DNA of 64,000 bases from Chitinophaga eiseniae. GTDB taxonomy: Bacteria; Bacteroidota; Bacteroidia; Chitinophagales; Chitinophagaceae. The notes beneath the pieces are model-generated. The model worked only from the letters and a program-made list of their open reading frames with translations, did no database searches and had not been told where the DNA came from. The translations under genes and the position numbers were made by a program. The stretch covers positions 62,001-126,000 of the forward strand of contig NZ_JABAHZ010000003.1 of the NCBI RefSeq assembly GCF_012641265.1. The letters run 5' to 3'. Numbering within the stretch: position 1 is the stretch's first letter; each line of letters starts with the position of its first letter. Shown one piece after another: positions 36,037 through 44,988 of this stretch.

Positions 36037-36932
36037 TGTTTGGCCAACATATATTTCGGAAGCACGGTTACAGGAATGTATAACACCAATTGCTGTTTAC
36101 CTTCTGTGGTTTGCAAAACCACAATCACTTCATCGTCCTTTCTAAACTGTTTGGATGGCACCACGTACACTTCACTGACCTCTTCTTTAGGGGCAATAAC
36201 GGAAGGGCCTCTCCGGTAAAGAATGGGCATGGTATGCAACAGGGAAGTATCTTTCTTTTCCTTATGGAGCAAGCTGGCCTTCACTATCTCAAAAGGTTCC
36301 CTTCCTTTATTGCGGATACGGAAACTGAAATAGTTCAGTTTATTCAGTGTCATGGCCTGGGCATAGCCTACGCTTACACCATCCACTTTTACTTCATACT
36401 GGTGATTTACTTTATGATCATGCCCGAAGTCGTCTGCGATTTTACCTACCGTTACCGTATCCACGCTGATGAGGCTTACGCCGCTTTCTTCCGGCAGGTT
36501 AGCCAGATCATCCGATAATCTTTCTCCTTTACCGGCACGTGGTTCCTGTGGGGCAGCTTCCGGTGTGGTAATGGCTCCCGTAGTTCTGACCTTGCCGGAC
36601 AGGGTGTATTTCAGCCGGGCCAGGTCTACTTTATCGCGGAAGGCGATGATCATGTAATGTATGTTTTCTCCTTCCCTGACAATCAGGTTAGTTGGCCGGG
36701 GTGTAGCGGTAACAGGCCGCAGGAATACCATATTGCCATCTACAATGCGGTAGTCATAATCTGTATTCTTTCCGTCTCCGATCTGGAAAGTACTGATGGG
36801 AGCACCGGAGGTAATAAGTGTAACAGCGCCTTTGGTGGTCAGGATACTATCTGTACCCGTTTGGGCCATGACAGTGAAACCAATCCCGGTAATTAACAAA
36901 CAAAGCAGTAAACTGCACAGCACTCTTTTCAT
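36033..36932 (-). CDS. VirB9/TraN-like periplasmic protein in the T6SS locus
   Basis: The 299-aa protein has a signal peptide (LLLCLLITGIGFTVMAQTG). Its N-terminal beta domain reads ISTFQIGDGKNTDYDYRIVDG and RPTNLIVREGENIHYMIIAF, very similar in pattern to the N-terminal domain of VirB9/TraN proteins ('PTNLiV'). A linker (about 120-150) leads to a second beta domain (about 170-295). Such proteins form outer-membrane-associated rings in conjugation systems. It is coupled to a lytic transglycosylase and embedded between tss blocks, so a role in the T6SS envelope channel is likely but not shown. Confidence 0.7.
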   Translation of the reverse strand: MKRVLCSLLLCLLITGIGFTVMAQTGTDSILTTKGAVTLITSGAPISTFQIGDGKNTDYDYRIVDGNMVFLRPVTATPRPTNLIVREGENIHYMIIAFRDKVDLARLKYTLSGKVRTTGAITTPEAAPQEPRAGKGERLSDDLANLPEESGVSLISVDTVTVGKIADDFGHDHKVNHQYEVKVDGVSVGYAQAMTLNKLNYFSFRIRNKGREPFEIVKASLLHKEKKDTSLLHTMPILYRRGPSVIAPKEEVSEVYVVPSKQFRKDDEVIVVLQTTEGKQQLVLYIPVTVLPKYMLAKQ

Positions 36933-36990
36933 CGTTTCGTCAGCATTTTAGCCTTAAGATATTAACTGAATTATGTCTAGGGATTTTCAG

Positions 36991-37052
36991 CGGTCAGCTT
37001 CCGGCGGTCAACAGGCACTCCTAAAATGCCGTTAAAGGCCTAAAGCTGACCG
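36991..37052. repeat. Inverted repeat downstream of tssC
   Basis: CGGTCAGCTT (36991-37000) pairs with AAGCTGACCG (37043-37052) across 42 nt. It lies in the 127-bp gap between tssC and the VirB9-like gene and could attenuate readthrough between these two leftward blocks. Confidence 0.5.
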
Positions 37053-37059
37053 GTGACGA

Positions 37060-38430
37060 CTATTTGCCATCCTGTTCGTAGGTAGTATCCCAATCTGTAG
37101 CTTCATCGCCTTTTTGACCCTCCATTTTGATCAGGAAGTTCTTGGCAGGGAAATAAGGCTTCAGATGGATATCCAGGTGGATACGGTCTTTCTGTACCGG
37201 ATCCTGTTCAAAACGGCGGATATTGAAGTCTTCTATGAGTTTATCGGGACCTGTGATACCATCCAGGAAGCGGATAATCTGTTTCATCAGGTCTTTACGT
37301 GTATTGGCATTGAAGTTTTCAAAAGCGCGGCGGTTGAGGAAGTCCATCAGCACTTTAGTAACGAAGTCGAATACCCGTACTACGGAATAGGTTTGCAAGC
37401 CCAGGTTATCGCCGTTAAACAGCGTTTTGGCGCTGAAGGCCATTACTTTGCCATATTCCTTTACCATGGGCACCAGTCCCATTTTTTCGAGGCTGGCGAT
37501 TTCGCTTTTCTTCAGCTCAAATTTCACCCCATCTACTTCGTTCATACCACCGAATTTCTTACCGGCGGTTACCTGCGACATGAGGGTTTTATAAATTTTC
37601 CCTGCGAGCGCGCCGGATGGCGGTACATAGAGGTGATCCTGCTCTCCTACTTCGTCGAACTTGCCGCGGCCTACCAGCCAGTTACAGGCCATGATTACGT
37701 TGGAGCGGTGGATTTCGCCACCAGTGAGGTTAGCCAGTTCAAACATTTCCATCACATCATCCGGAGCATCCAGGTGTGCGAAATCTGTTACCAGCATGGC
37801 TTTATTTTCATGGGCTATTTTCGCCCATTTTTCTATTACTTTATTGGAACCGAGGTATCCTGGTATTACCAGCAGGCTATAGTTGCTGCGCAGATCCAGG
37901 CGATCGTAGTTGTTGACCAACTCCGTGCTCACCGCATCGATAAACCGGGTATTGTCCAGGTCTTTCAGCTGTTCCAGCTCCACGTTGATAAACGATACGT
38001 TCTTCACCTTGTCGGACTCCGTATTCTTGAAGAAGAGCGCCACGTTGCGGTAAGACTGTTCCAGTTCACGGGTAGTATCTACGGCTTCGCCGAGATTGGT
38101 GGACAATACTTTCTCTGCTTCTTCCGCATGGGAAGTACAAAAGTCTACCATTTCGGGCAGCTCATTCGTTTCTGACAATACCTTTTCCCAGAGTGACAGT
38201 ACTTTTTTGAGTTTATCTCTTTCTGTTTTCTTTCCGGCTTCGGTCAGAAAAATATTACGACGCGCTTTACGATCGGGGTTAAGGTTCTGTGCGCCTTCAA
38301 TTGCAGCTTCCAACAGGTCGAAACCGCCGTATTTTGCCAGTTCTTCAATATTCTCTACGAGGTTAACTTCCTGTTTTTGTGAAGACAGGCTTTCGTTTTG
38401 CGGCTCCTGGTTTTTCTGTAATTCTGCCAT
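37060..38430 (-). CDS. tssC: T6SS contractile sheath protein TssC
   Basis: The 456-aa protein is the Bacteroidetes-type large sheath subunit. The region DLRSNYSLLVIPGYLGSNKVIEKWAKIAHENKAMLVTDF and the segment RRAFENFNANTRKDLMKQI fit the family pattern. With TssB it forms the contractile sheath around the Hcp tube. It follows tssB by 38 bp in one leftward operon tssH-tssB-tssC. Confidence 0.92.
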   Translation of the reverse strand: MAELQKNQEPQNESLSSQKQEVNLVENIEELAKYGGFDLLEAAIEGAQNLNPDRKARRNIFLTEAGKKTERDKLKKVLSLWEKVLSETNELPEMVDFCTSHAEEAEKVLSTNLGEAVDTTRELEQSYRNVALFFKNTESDKVKNVSFINVELEQLKDLDNTRFIDAVSTELVNNYDRLDLRSNYSLLVIPGYLGSNKVIEKWAKIAHENKAMLVTDFAHLDAPDDVMEMFELANLTGGEIHRSNVIMACNWLVGRGKFDEVGEQDHLYVPPSGALAGKIYKTLMSQVTAGKKFGGMNEVDGVKFELKKSEIASLEKMGLVPMVKEYGKVMAFSAKTLFNGDNLGLQTYSVVRVFDFVTKVLMDFLNRRAFENFNANTRKDLMKQIIRFLDGITGPDKLIEDFNIRRFEQDPVQKDRIHLDIHLKPYFPAKNFLIKMEGQKGDEATDWDTTYEQDGK

Positions 38431-38468
38431 AATCAGTGAGGTTATGTTCCTGGATAGGGAACTGTTAA

Positions 38469-38915
38469 TTATTTGGTATTAAGGTCTTTCATCATGCCAC
38501 GAATGGCTCCCAGTATCGCTTTGCGGGCATCGGGATCTGCCAGGGCAGATTTGAGGATCTTGTTTGTTTTCAGTTGCTTCATAATTTTCAGGTACTGCTC
38601 TTTTTCAGTAGCCAGGTCATTTAAGAAAGCACTTTGAGCGGTAATACCTTTTACTCCAAAATCCCCCAGGTGATGAAACTGCAGTTTTTCAGGCACGGTG
38701 CGGCCTTCTGCATCATGGAAGCTTACGTTCACGGCTGGTTTGAAATGTTCAAAAACAGCTTCTACAGAAGTAAGCCCTTCCACTATTTCAGGTTTAACAG
38801 GCGCCTGCTGGGTTAACTTTTCAGCAAACAAGGTACGGTTATGCGAAATTTCCGCGATGGCTTCGTTGGCGTCCAGCTTCACTTCTGTGCCGCCAATTCC
38901 GTAGTTGTCATTCAT
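38469..38915 (-). CDS. tssB: T6SS contractile sheath protein TssB
   Basis: The 148-aa protein shows the small-sheath-subunit pattern: TSVEAVFEHFKPAVNVSFHDAEGRTVPEKLQFHHLGDFG. It pairs with TssC to build the sheath. It lies 37 bp after tssH and 38 bp before tssC. Confidence 0.9.
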   Translation of the reverse strand: MNDNYGIGGTEVKLDANEAIAEISHNRTLFAEKLTQQAPVKPEIVEGLTSVEAVFEHFKPAVNVSFHDAEGRTVPEKLQFHHLGDFGVKGITAQSAFLNDLATEKEQYLKIMKQLKTNKILKSALADPDARKAILGAIRGMMKDLNTK

Positions 38916-38952
38916 TTGAGATAAAATTTAAATTTTTGGAATCTGACAATCA

Positions 38953-41397
38953 TCAATTTATGGTCCAGTCTAACTGATCATTTTTTATATCGAGGGTTAC
39001 CGACATATCTTTCCGGAGACTACCATTAATAATCATGCGCGACAATGGTTTGCGCAATTGTCCCCGTATCACTTCCCGCAATGGGCGCGCGCCATACTGA
39101 GGTGAATAACCCATCAGTGCCAGGTGGCGCCGGGCCGCTTCGGTAACGGTTAAACTAATTTCCTGTTGTTGCAACGATTGTAATAAATGCTGTAAATGGA
39201 TGTCGAATATCTTTTCCACGTTCGATTGCCGGATAGGGCCAAAGGGAACAATTTCCGTAAGCCTGCCCAGGAACTCGGGCCTGAAGTGTTTAGCCATCAG
39301 CTCCATCAGCTGCGCCGATCCGGGAATGATATTTTGCTGGAAAGATTTTGCAATGACTTCACTGCCGATGTTGGAGGTAAACAATACCAGCGCATTGGAG
39401 AAATCGCCGGTCTTCCCCAGCCTGTCGTGCAACTTTCCCTCATCCATGATCTGCAGGAAGATATCAAACACAGAGGGATGCGCTTTTTCGATCTCATCAA
39501 ACAACACTACTGCATAGGGTTGCTGTCTTATCTTATTCACCAGCAATCCTCCTTCTTCATATCCTACATATCCCGGAGGAGCGCCATACAGCAGGGCTGC
39601 TGCATGTTCTTCCTTGAATTCAGACATGTCAAAGCGGATCATGCTACGTTCATCCTGGAAAAGAAAATCAGCCAGTGATTTGGCCAGTTCTGTTTTACCG
39701 GTGCCGGTGGGTCCGAGGAAAAAGAAAGAACCTATGGGCTGCCCGGGTCTGCTCAGGCCGGACCTTGACTCCAGGATGGCATCTGCAACTGCTTTGAGCG
39801 TATGATCCTGGCCCACTACCCGTTTACGCAGGTGTTCTTCCATACTCACCAGGCGCGCTCTTTCTTCTGATTGCACTTTCCCTAAAGGAATGCCGGTAAT
39901 GGAAGCTATCATGGTAGCCAGGTCCACCGGGGTTACTTCTTCCTGCTGTGCAGCGGCGATGGTAGCCAGTTGTTCCAGCAATTGTTGCAGGGCGGCCTGC
40001 AATTCCGGTGTGGTGGTTAATTTGTGTATATCGGCCGATGCAGATAAACGGGCAGACAGTAACGCACCCAGGCGTTCTGTCATTTGCCGGTAGAACCATT
40101 GCAGGTCGGCTATTTGTAAGGGATCATTACCAGTTAGCGTGGTAAACTCTGCCTGTAAAGTTTGTAACAGCGTTGAACCGGTATCGTGCATAGCGCGTAT
40201 AGCAGCCATGGTGCGGTCCAACAGGTTAATGGCACTATCCGGCAGGCATCTTTCTTTCAGGTAGCGGCGCGACAAGCGGATAGATTCGTGTATACTTTCG
40301 GGTGATACCTTCAGTTGATAGAAGTTTTCATACACAGGTATAACAGCCTGTATCATGCGGGTAGCCAGGGTTTCATCCGGCTCTGACAGGGCAATGGTTT
40401 CAAAACGGTGCCGCAGGATGGCGTCCGGCTCTATCAGCTTACGGAATCCTTCCGGCGTGGTAGCGCCTATCAGGATAATTTCACCTTTTCCCAAAGCTGC
40501 CTTCATCACGTTGGCTATTCCGCCACCAGATTGCTTGTCCAGCAAGCTATGCAGGTTGTCGATAAAAAGTATATGCCTGCCCGTTTGCTTCAGTTGCTGG
40601 ATTACCTGCAACAGGCGATCTTCCAGTTCATTTTTATAGGCTGCCCCCGCTATAAATGCACCATAATCCAGCGCATATACATCGGAAGACTGCAAAGACA
40701 AAGGGACCTGTTTTTGTACGATAGCCCGCGCAAGGCCTTCTACCAGTGAGGTTTTACCTACACCTCCTTCTCCTATGATCAATACGCTGGCCCGGTCTTT
40801 TCGTGTAAGCACTTCCGTGATACTCCTGATTTCGCCATCACGGCCAATGACCGGGTGGAAAGTTTTCAGTAGCTGGGGGTCTGTAATGCGGTATACATAT
40901 TTCAGTGCGCCCGGCTTAATGCTTTTACCATTGGCGGAGATAGCCGGGGTTCCTTCCTTTCCCTTCTTCCCGGCTGCTTTTAGCTGGTCGCGGGTAAAGG
41001 GAAATGTTTTTAGTTGCTCATAAGAAAAACCCACTCCAGGCGTACAGAGTGCGATCAGCAGGCTCCAGGCATCTGCCTCGGCCTGGTCGTTTTCCTGTGC
41101 TATATTGATGGCTTCCTGTAATACGGCAGTTGCCGCCTCATCCGGTTCCGGTTCATCGGGGATGCGCGAGGCCCTGGGCATTTCGTCCAAACGTACTTCT
41201 GCCCACTCTTCCAGGTAGTATACATCGATATCCATTTCATGTAAAGCAGCCGTTAATCCTGTTTCCCGGTGCAAACAGGCACGTAACAGATGCGCAGGCG
41301 TGTACTGCGGATGATGATACTCTTTTGCAATGGCTGTTGCTATCCTAATGGCAGATTGCAATGCAGGGCCGAATATGGTCAATGTTGACAGGGTCAT
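38953..41397 (-). CDS. tssH: T6SS sheath-recycling AAA+ ATPase ClpV/TssH
   Basis: The 814-aa protein has a Clp N-domain (about residues 1-145) and two AAA+ modules. D1 has a Walker A GEGGVGKTSLVEG (about 209-221), but its Walker B reads HILFIDNLHSLL, with Asn at position 281 where ClpB/ClpV normally have Glu. D2 has Walker A FLGPTGTGKTELAKS and an intact Walker B VLFDEIEKAHPSV. ClpV disassembles contracted sheath for reuse. The gene heads the leftward tssH-B-C operon, and its position beside tssBC separates it from housekeeping ClpB. Confidence 0.93.
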   Translation of the reverse strand: MTLSTLTIFGPALQSAIRIATAIAKEYHHPQYTPAHLLRACLHRETGLTAALHEMDIDVYYLEEWAEVRLDEMPRASRIPDEPEPDEAATAVLQEAINIAQENDQAEADAWSLLIALCTPGVGFSYEQLKTFPFTRDQLKAAGKKGKEGTPAISANGKSIKPGALKYVYRITDPQLLKTFHPVIGRDGEIRSITEVLTRKDRASVLIIGEGGVGKTSLVEGLARAIVQKQVPLSLQSSDVYALDYGAFIAGAAYKNELEDRLLQVIQQLKQTGRHILFIDNLHSLLDKQSGGGIANVMKAALGKGEIILIGATTPEGFRKLIEPDAILRHRFETIALSEPDETLATRMIQAVIPVYENFYQLKVSPESIHESIRLSRRYLKERCLPDSAINLLDRTMAAIRAMHDTGSTLLQTLQAEFTTLTGNDPLQIADLQWFYRQMTERLGALLSARLSASADIHKLTTTPELQAALQQLLEQLATIAAAQQEEVTPVDLATMIASITGIPLGKVQSEERARLVSMEEHLRKRVVGQDHTLKAVADAILESRSGLSRPGQPIGSFFFLGPTGTGKTELAKSLADFLFQDERSMIRFDMSEFKEEHAAALLYGAPPGYVGYEEGGLLVNKIRQQPYAVVLFDEIEKAHPSVFDIFLQIMDEGKLHDRLGKTGDFSNALVLFTSNIGSEVIAKSFQQNIIPGSAQLMELMAKHFRPEFLGRLTEIVPFGPIRQSNVEKIFDIHLQHLLQSLQQQEISLTVTEAARRHLALMGYSPQYGARPLREVIRGQLRKPLSRMIINGSLRKDMSVTLDIKNDQLDWTIN

Positions 41398-41758
41398 TTG
41401 GATGATACCAGGTTTTTCTATTAATTAAGTTAACAATTACAAATTCTATATTGGGTGCCATCTCTTACGTGGCGTGGTAAAGATACAGCGAAAACCTATA
41501 CAGCGAAATCAAACTTTAAAAAAACTCGCCTAAGAAGAAATAATTAACCCTTACTCATATATTATTCGTATGCGTTGTCGCCTATAATGCACTATAGCAA
41601 AGGTTTACAGCGGATATAAAAAAATACCATAACATATTATTTAAATTTTAAAAATGACAACTGCAACGCGCCCTGCTACTTTCTTTGACAGGAAAATATG
41701 GGGAGGATATCTACCTATTAACGGGTTATCGATTTACTGTCTCTCAAAAAACAAATAA
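41398..41758. other. Large intergenic region upstream of tssH
   Basis: About 400 bp without a supported gene lie between tssH and the DUF3137 gene, mostly AT-rich. It must contain the tssH promoter; on the minus strand TAGAATTTG comes close to a -7 box but with one extra base. No long repeat or RNA motif was recognised. Confidence 0.4.
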
Positions 41759-41785
41759 TATTCCTGCAGTTTTATCGCAGGAATA
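41759..41785 (-). terminator. Terminator of the DUF3137 pair
   Basis: A 9-bp stem (TATTCCTGC at 41759-41767 with GCAGGAATA at 41777-41785) has a 9-nt loop. Read on the minus strand, it is followed by TTATTTGTTTTTTGAG. It begins 16 bp after the stop of the DUF3137 gene. Confidence 0.7.
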
Positions 41786-41800
41786 ATGGCTGTAGGGTGG

Positions 41801-42856
41801 CTAGGATCTGGAGAAGGTGTGGTTAGTCCAGATAGTGGCATTGTGCTGAAGATCCTCTGCGAGCTGTAACATGGATACAAAATCCAGGTAGAAGTTCTTC
41901 AACATCTGCCGGTCTTCCAGTGATTTATGCAAAGTGGTTTCAAAATAATCCATTCCATGGCTGATGCCCACGTACACCCGGTTATTATAAAACGAGATGA
42001 ACAGTTTAGCACCGGAGCGTTCCTGCAGTCCGGTCAATTTTTCCATTAATATAGGCGTGAGCAACTGCTGCGCTTCATTTTCATCCTTCGCATACACCAT
42101 AAACAGTTTATTGAAAGTGCTGTCGGCGGGTAATACTTTTTTACCCAGGTTCCAGGTTTCAATAAATCCATTGTCGGCGGCGCCGGAGTTGAACCAGCTT
42201 TCCAGCGTGGTGCTGCGCGACAGGATATATACCGGGGTACTGAAATAGCGGGGATAGTGGCCGATAAAATAGCTGCCACAAAAAACAACGTCGGGGCCTT
42301 GTCCCCGTAAGGTCACCAACGGCATATGCGTTACCGTGAGATCGCAAAACTGGAAATTCATATCACCCAGTTTACCATACACCTGGTCATTGCCGGTAAT
42401 CGTGTAATTTTTCCTGGCAAACAGGCCACTTTCGGTAAATTCATCGTAACTGGCGTAATTGAGTGGCTGGTAGGCATACGATGGGTTTAGAAAACCAATC
42501 ACCGGCCTTACGATCTTTTCCTTAAAATCCTGTCCATAATCAACCGCAGCCGTAGCTCCTTTTTGTTTCATCATAAAATAACGCACACCGTATCCTCCAA
42601 GTGTGAACAAGGTTACCAGCGCTACCATCAGGATAACCTGGTTACCGGAACCGGCCTGGCCGGTAACCGCAGTTTCCGCTGCCGTATGCAGGCTATATCT
42701 CACCAGGAAAAAAACAAAAACGGCAAACGGCACCAGGATAGCTGCCCACATCCAGCGCATCCAGTTACGGCCGGCAATACGGCGTTTTTCCTGGGCCAGC
42801 AGCTCCTGTTGAAGCCGCTGGTCCAGGAAGGTATTAAATTCTTCCAGTGTCTTCAT
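41801..42856 (-). CDS. DUF3137 domain membrane protein
   Basis: The 351-aa protein has two membrane helices near the start (about residues 32-50 and 73-92) and a soluble cytoplasmic domain with the DUF3137 pattern (YDEFTESGLFARKNYTITGNDQVYGKLGDMNFQFCDLTVTH). The function of the family is unknown; in other genomes it is often near LemA. It follows a smaller membrane-protein gene by 16 bp, and the two are cotranscribed. Confidence 0.82.
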   Translation of the reverse strand: MKTLEEFNTFLDQRLQQELLAQEKRRIAGRNWMRWMWAAILVPFAVFVFFLVRYSLHTAAETAVTGQAGSGNQVILMVALVTLFTLGGYGVRYFMMKQKGATAAVDYGQDFKEKIVRPVIGFLNPSYAYQPLNYASYDEFTESGLFARKNYTITGNDQVYGKLGDMNFQFCDLTVTHMPLVTLRGQGPDVVFCGSYFIGHYPRYFSTPVYILSRSTTLESWFNSGAADNGFIETWNLGKKVLPADSTFNKLFMVYAKDENEAQQLLTPILMEKLTGLQERSGAKLFISFYNNRVYVGISHGMDYFETTLHKSLEDRQMLKNFYLDFVSMLQLAEDLQHNATIWTNHTFSRS

Positions 42857-42872
42857 ATCCTGTATGTCATTA

Positions 42873-43397
42873 TCAGTTAGATGACCAGTTGGCAGAGCTG
42901 CCTCCGATGCTACTCACATTGTGAAGGGCAGGCTGACTGATCAGGGCTTTAAAAGGTTGTACGTTTTCGGCCGATAGCGGCAGCTTAAAGAAAGAGCGGC
43001 TCTGCCCTATTCTCACGTGGGCATATTCCATGGGAAACAAGCGGATCCTGATAATGCGCAGGGGCAATGTCAGTTTATAGTCCGTATAGGTGTCCACGTT
43101 ATTTACAGATTCTCCTTTCTCCAGTCGGTTTACAAACTCCAGGATTTTCTCCGGGCGTTTCTTTGCCTGCATGAGCATCACAATATACGGGATCAGTACC
43201 CCTACTGGCAGGAACAGTAAAATGTAGAGAATGGCTTTGGGGGTTTCCGTACTGCTGCCGGAAAAAATGCTATAGCCTATCAGGCCAAAAACGAGTACAG
43301 CAAATACTTCAGCAGTAATAAGGGCGGTAATGGTTTGCTTTTTATCCCTTTCATGGATTTCCAGCAATGTTGTTTTCAGTTCAGCGAGGTTGTTCAT
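42873..43397 (-). CDS. Small membrane protein paired with the DUF3137 gene
   Basis: This 174-aa protein has two membrane helices (about residues 22-45 and 54-76) and a soluble tail of about 95 residues. I do not recognise a domain. It heads the two-gene operon with the DUF3137 gene 16 bp away. The soluble tail contains RIIRIRLFPMEYAHVRIGQSR, a basic region. A functional link to the T6SS next door is possible, but only on the basis of position. Confidence 0.65.
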   Translation of the reverse strand: MNNLAELKTTLLEIHERDKKQTITALITAEVFAVLVFGLIGYSIFSGSSTETPKAILYILLFLPVGVLIPYIVMLMQAKKRPEKILEFVNRLEKGESVNNVDTYTDYKLTLPLRIIRIRLFPMEYAHVRIGQSRSFFKLPLSAENVQPFKALISQPALHNVSSIGGSSANWSSN

Positions 43398-43630
43398 CAG
43401 TATATGTATTTAGAATAAAGTGGTAAATGACTATTGGGGTTTTAGCCCACCACACTTCCCCTGAAAAGGCACATCGTTCTCATCTGGTGCTGGTTTCTCT
43501 CTGTATTTAAGTTCTTCATGAAGATGGCGGTTAAGGGTTATAAAAGGCTTCTCCGAGGTTAACCGAGTGAAAGCCCTGATCATTCACGGCGATAAAATAA
43601 ATGAAAAAGCGACTAATCTCCAAATGCAAA

Positions 43631-44845
43631 TTAGCGATAGCTCACCTGTGGCGGATGTGCATAATCCTGCCAGGCGGCCTCTGCTTCTTCTGCGGTAATA
43701 TCTCCGCTAAACACCATGATGCGGTATTTCAGCTGGTAGCGGGACCCCGCATAGAGCTGCCATGGTTTCATGCGGGTGGGCGTATAGTTAAACATGAGTT
43801 CACCGCCTTCCGCATCTTCCGGCCATACCCGCAGTGGTTCCGGTGAATCGAAATTATCAGGATCACTCATGATTAACAATCCTGCCTTTCCTTTGGGTGT
43901 GGTGCCACTGATTTTTACCCAGCGGGCCCGGGTACTGTCGGCATTCCTGCGGGTATTGCCTTCCGAGGTAAGCACCTGGCTGGTGTTTGCGGTAAAGTCG
44001 GCCGTGGTTCGTAAGCCAAAGCCGCCGCCATAACGATATTGCAACAGGGTAATACCATTCGGGGAGGCAGGGGTAAACGTACTGGTAAAATCCCATTGAC
44101 GGCGGGATCCCTTATCCGTAGCGGGATATGCCTTCACCAACCAGGTTTCTGTGATAGCTGTTTTTTCCGTACCATCTTTCCCGAAAGCGATATGATCCTG
44201 TTGGGCGCTGAAACCACACCAGGCATTGCCGGAAAAAGTTTCCAGGTGTCCGGCAAAACGCACCTTCCCTTCTTTCTTCTGCACATTCCAGAAATCCGTT
44301 TCCCTTCCTTCAAAAAGCGTGTGCGTCCATGGATTCCAGATCCCCATGTGGTGGAGATGCCCTGCATTGGGAAAAATGTTTGTCAGGATGACACCATTAG
44401 GCGCCCATAGCGGGTGAATAAACCCGCTGCGGTTATACACCGTATCTTTACCGGCAGGAGCTGCCACCGTTTCGTAATTATACTGAAGAATGGGGGATTG
44501 CTTTTCTTCCAGCAGCAGGTGCCCCGATTGTGTCACTGCTTTCAGGAGAGGAGCTCCCGGCGCATGACCTTTCTTTAGGTCATACACCCGCTCTGCACCG
44601 GCTTGAGTAGTGCCCGTCATCATCCAGCAGAGCTGACCGTTGTGCACACTAACGTTAACGGGAATACGCTTTCCGTTACCCACCTCTTCCATGGTTACTT
44701 CCCCGGCGCCCTCCGGCAGGGTCGCGTATACGATGCTGTTATACCGGGTAATATCTCCGGCCTTTACCGCCAGCCGGATCGTTTGCGCCTGGATAGGTGT
44801 ATACATGAAAAGTAACAACGTAATGGATAACCGGAATTTTTTCAT
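43631..44845 (-). CDS. PmoA/DUF6807 family secreted protein
   Basis: The 404-aa protein has a signal peptide (SITLLLFMYTPIQAQT) and the DUF6807 (PmoA family) pattern: GFIHPLWAPNGVILTNIFPNAGHLHHMGIWNPW, with its conserved histidines, and DFWNVQKKEGKVRF. Despite its database name this group is unrelated to particulate methane monooxygenase and is frequent in carbohydrate-utilisation loci of Bacteroidota. The reaction is not established. It is divergent from the C25 peptidase gene. Confidence 0.82.
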   Translation of the reverse strand: MKKFRLSITLLLFMYTPIQAQTIRLAVKAGDITRYNSIVYATLPEGAGEVTMEEVGNGKRIPVNVSVHNGQLCWMMTGTTQAGAERVYDLKKGHAPGAPLLKAVTQSGHLLLEEKQSPILQYNYETVAAPAGKDTVYNRSGFIHPLWAPNGVILTNIFPNAGHLHHMGIWNPWTHTLFEGRETDFWNVQKKEGKVRFAGHLETFSGNAWCGFSAQQDHIAFGKDGTEKTAITETWLVKAYPATDKGSRRQWDFTSTFTPASPNGITLLQYRYGGGFGLRTTADFTANTSQVLTSEGNTRRNADSTRARWVKISGTTPKGKAGLLIMSDPDNFDSPEPLRVWPEDAEGGELMFNYTPTRMKPWQLYAGSRYQLKYRIMVFSGDITAEEAEAAWQDYAHPPQVSYR

Positions 44846-44961
44846 ATGCCCGTGGATAGATTTACAGAAAAATACGGTTTACTTTTTCACTATGCAAATA
44901 CCTTGCGTACAGCGCCGGTAATATTGTAATAACGGTGTGTAGCTTATTATCTTTTAATTCC

Positions 44962-44969
44962 TATTTTTG
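44962..44969 (+). promoter_or_regulatory. Candidate -7 box for the C25 peptidase operon
   Basis: TATTTTTG matches TAnnTTTG and is 19 bp upstream of the start codon. No strong -33 was found. Confidence 0.45.
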
Positions 44970-44988
44970 ACTGATTAATCAGGATAAA

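Noticed and set aside
37114..38175. Long open frame on the plus strand opposite tssC (353 codons)
   Set aside because: It is antisense to a clear sheath gene, the product has no recognisable domain and looks like a codon-bias shadow.
41398..41800. Small effector or immunity gene in the gap upstream of tssH
   Set aside because: No frame of convincing length, start or composition was seen; the stretch looks like regulatory DNA plus a terminator.
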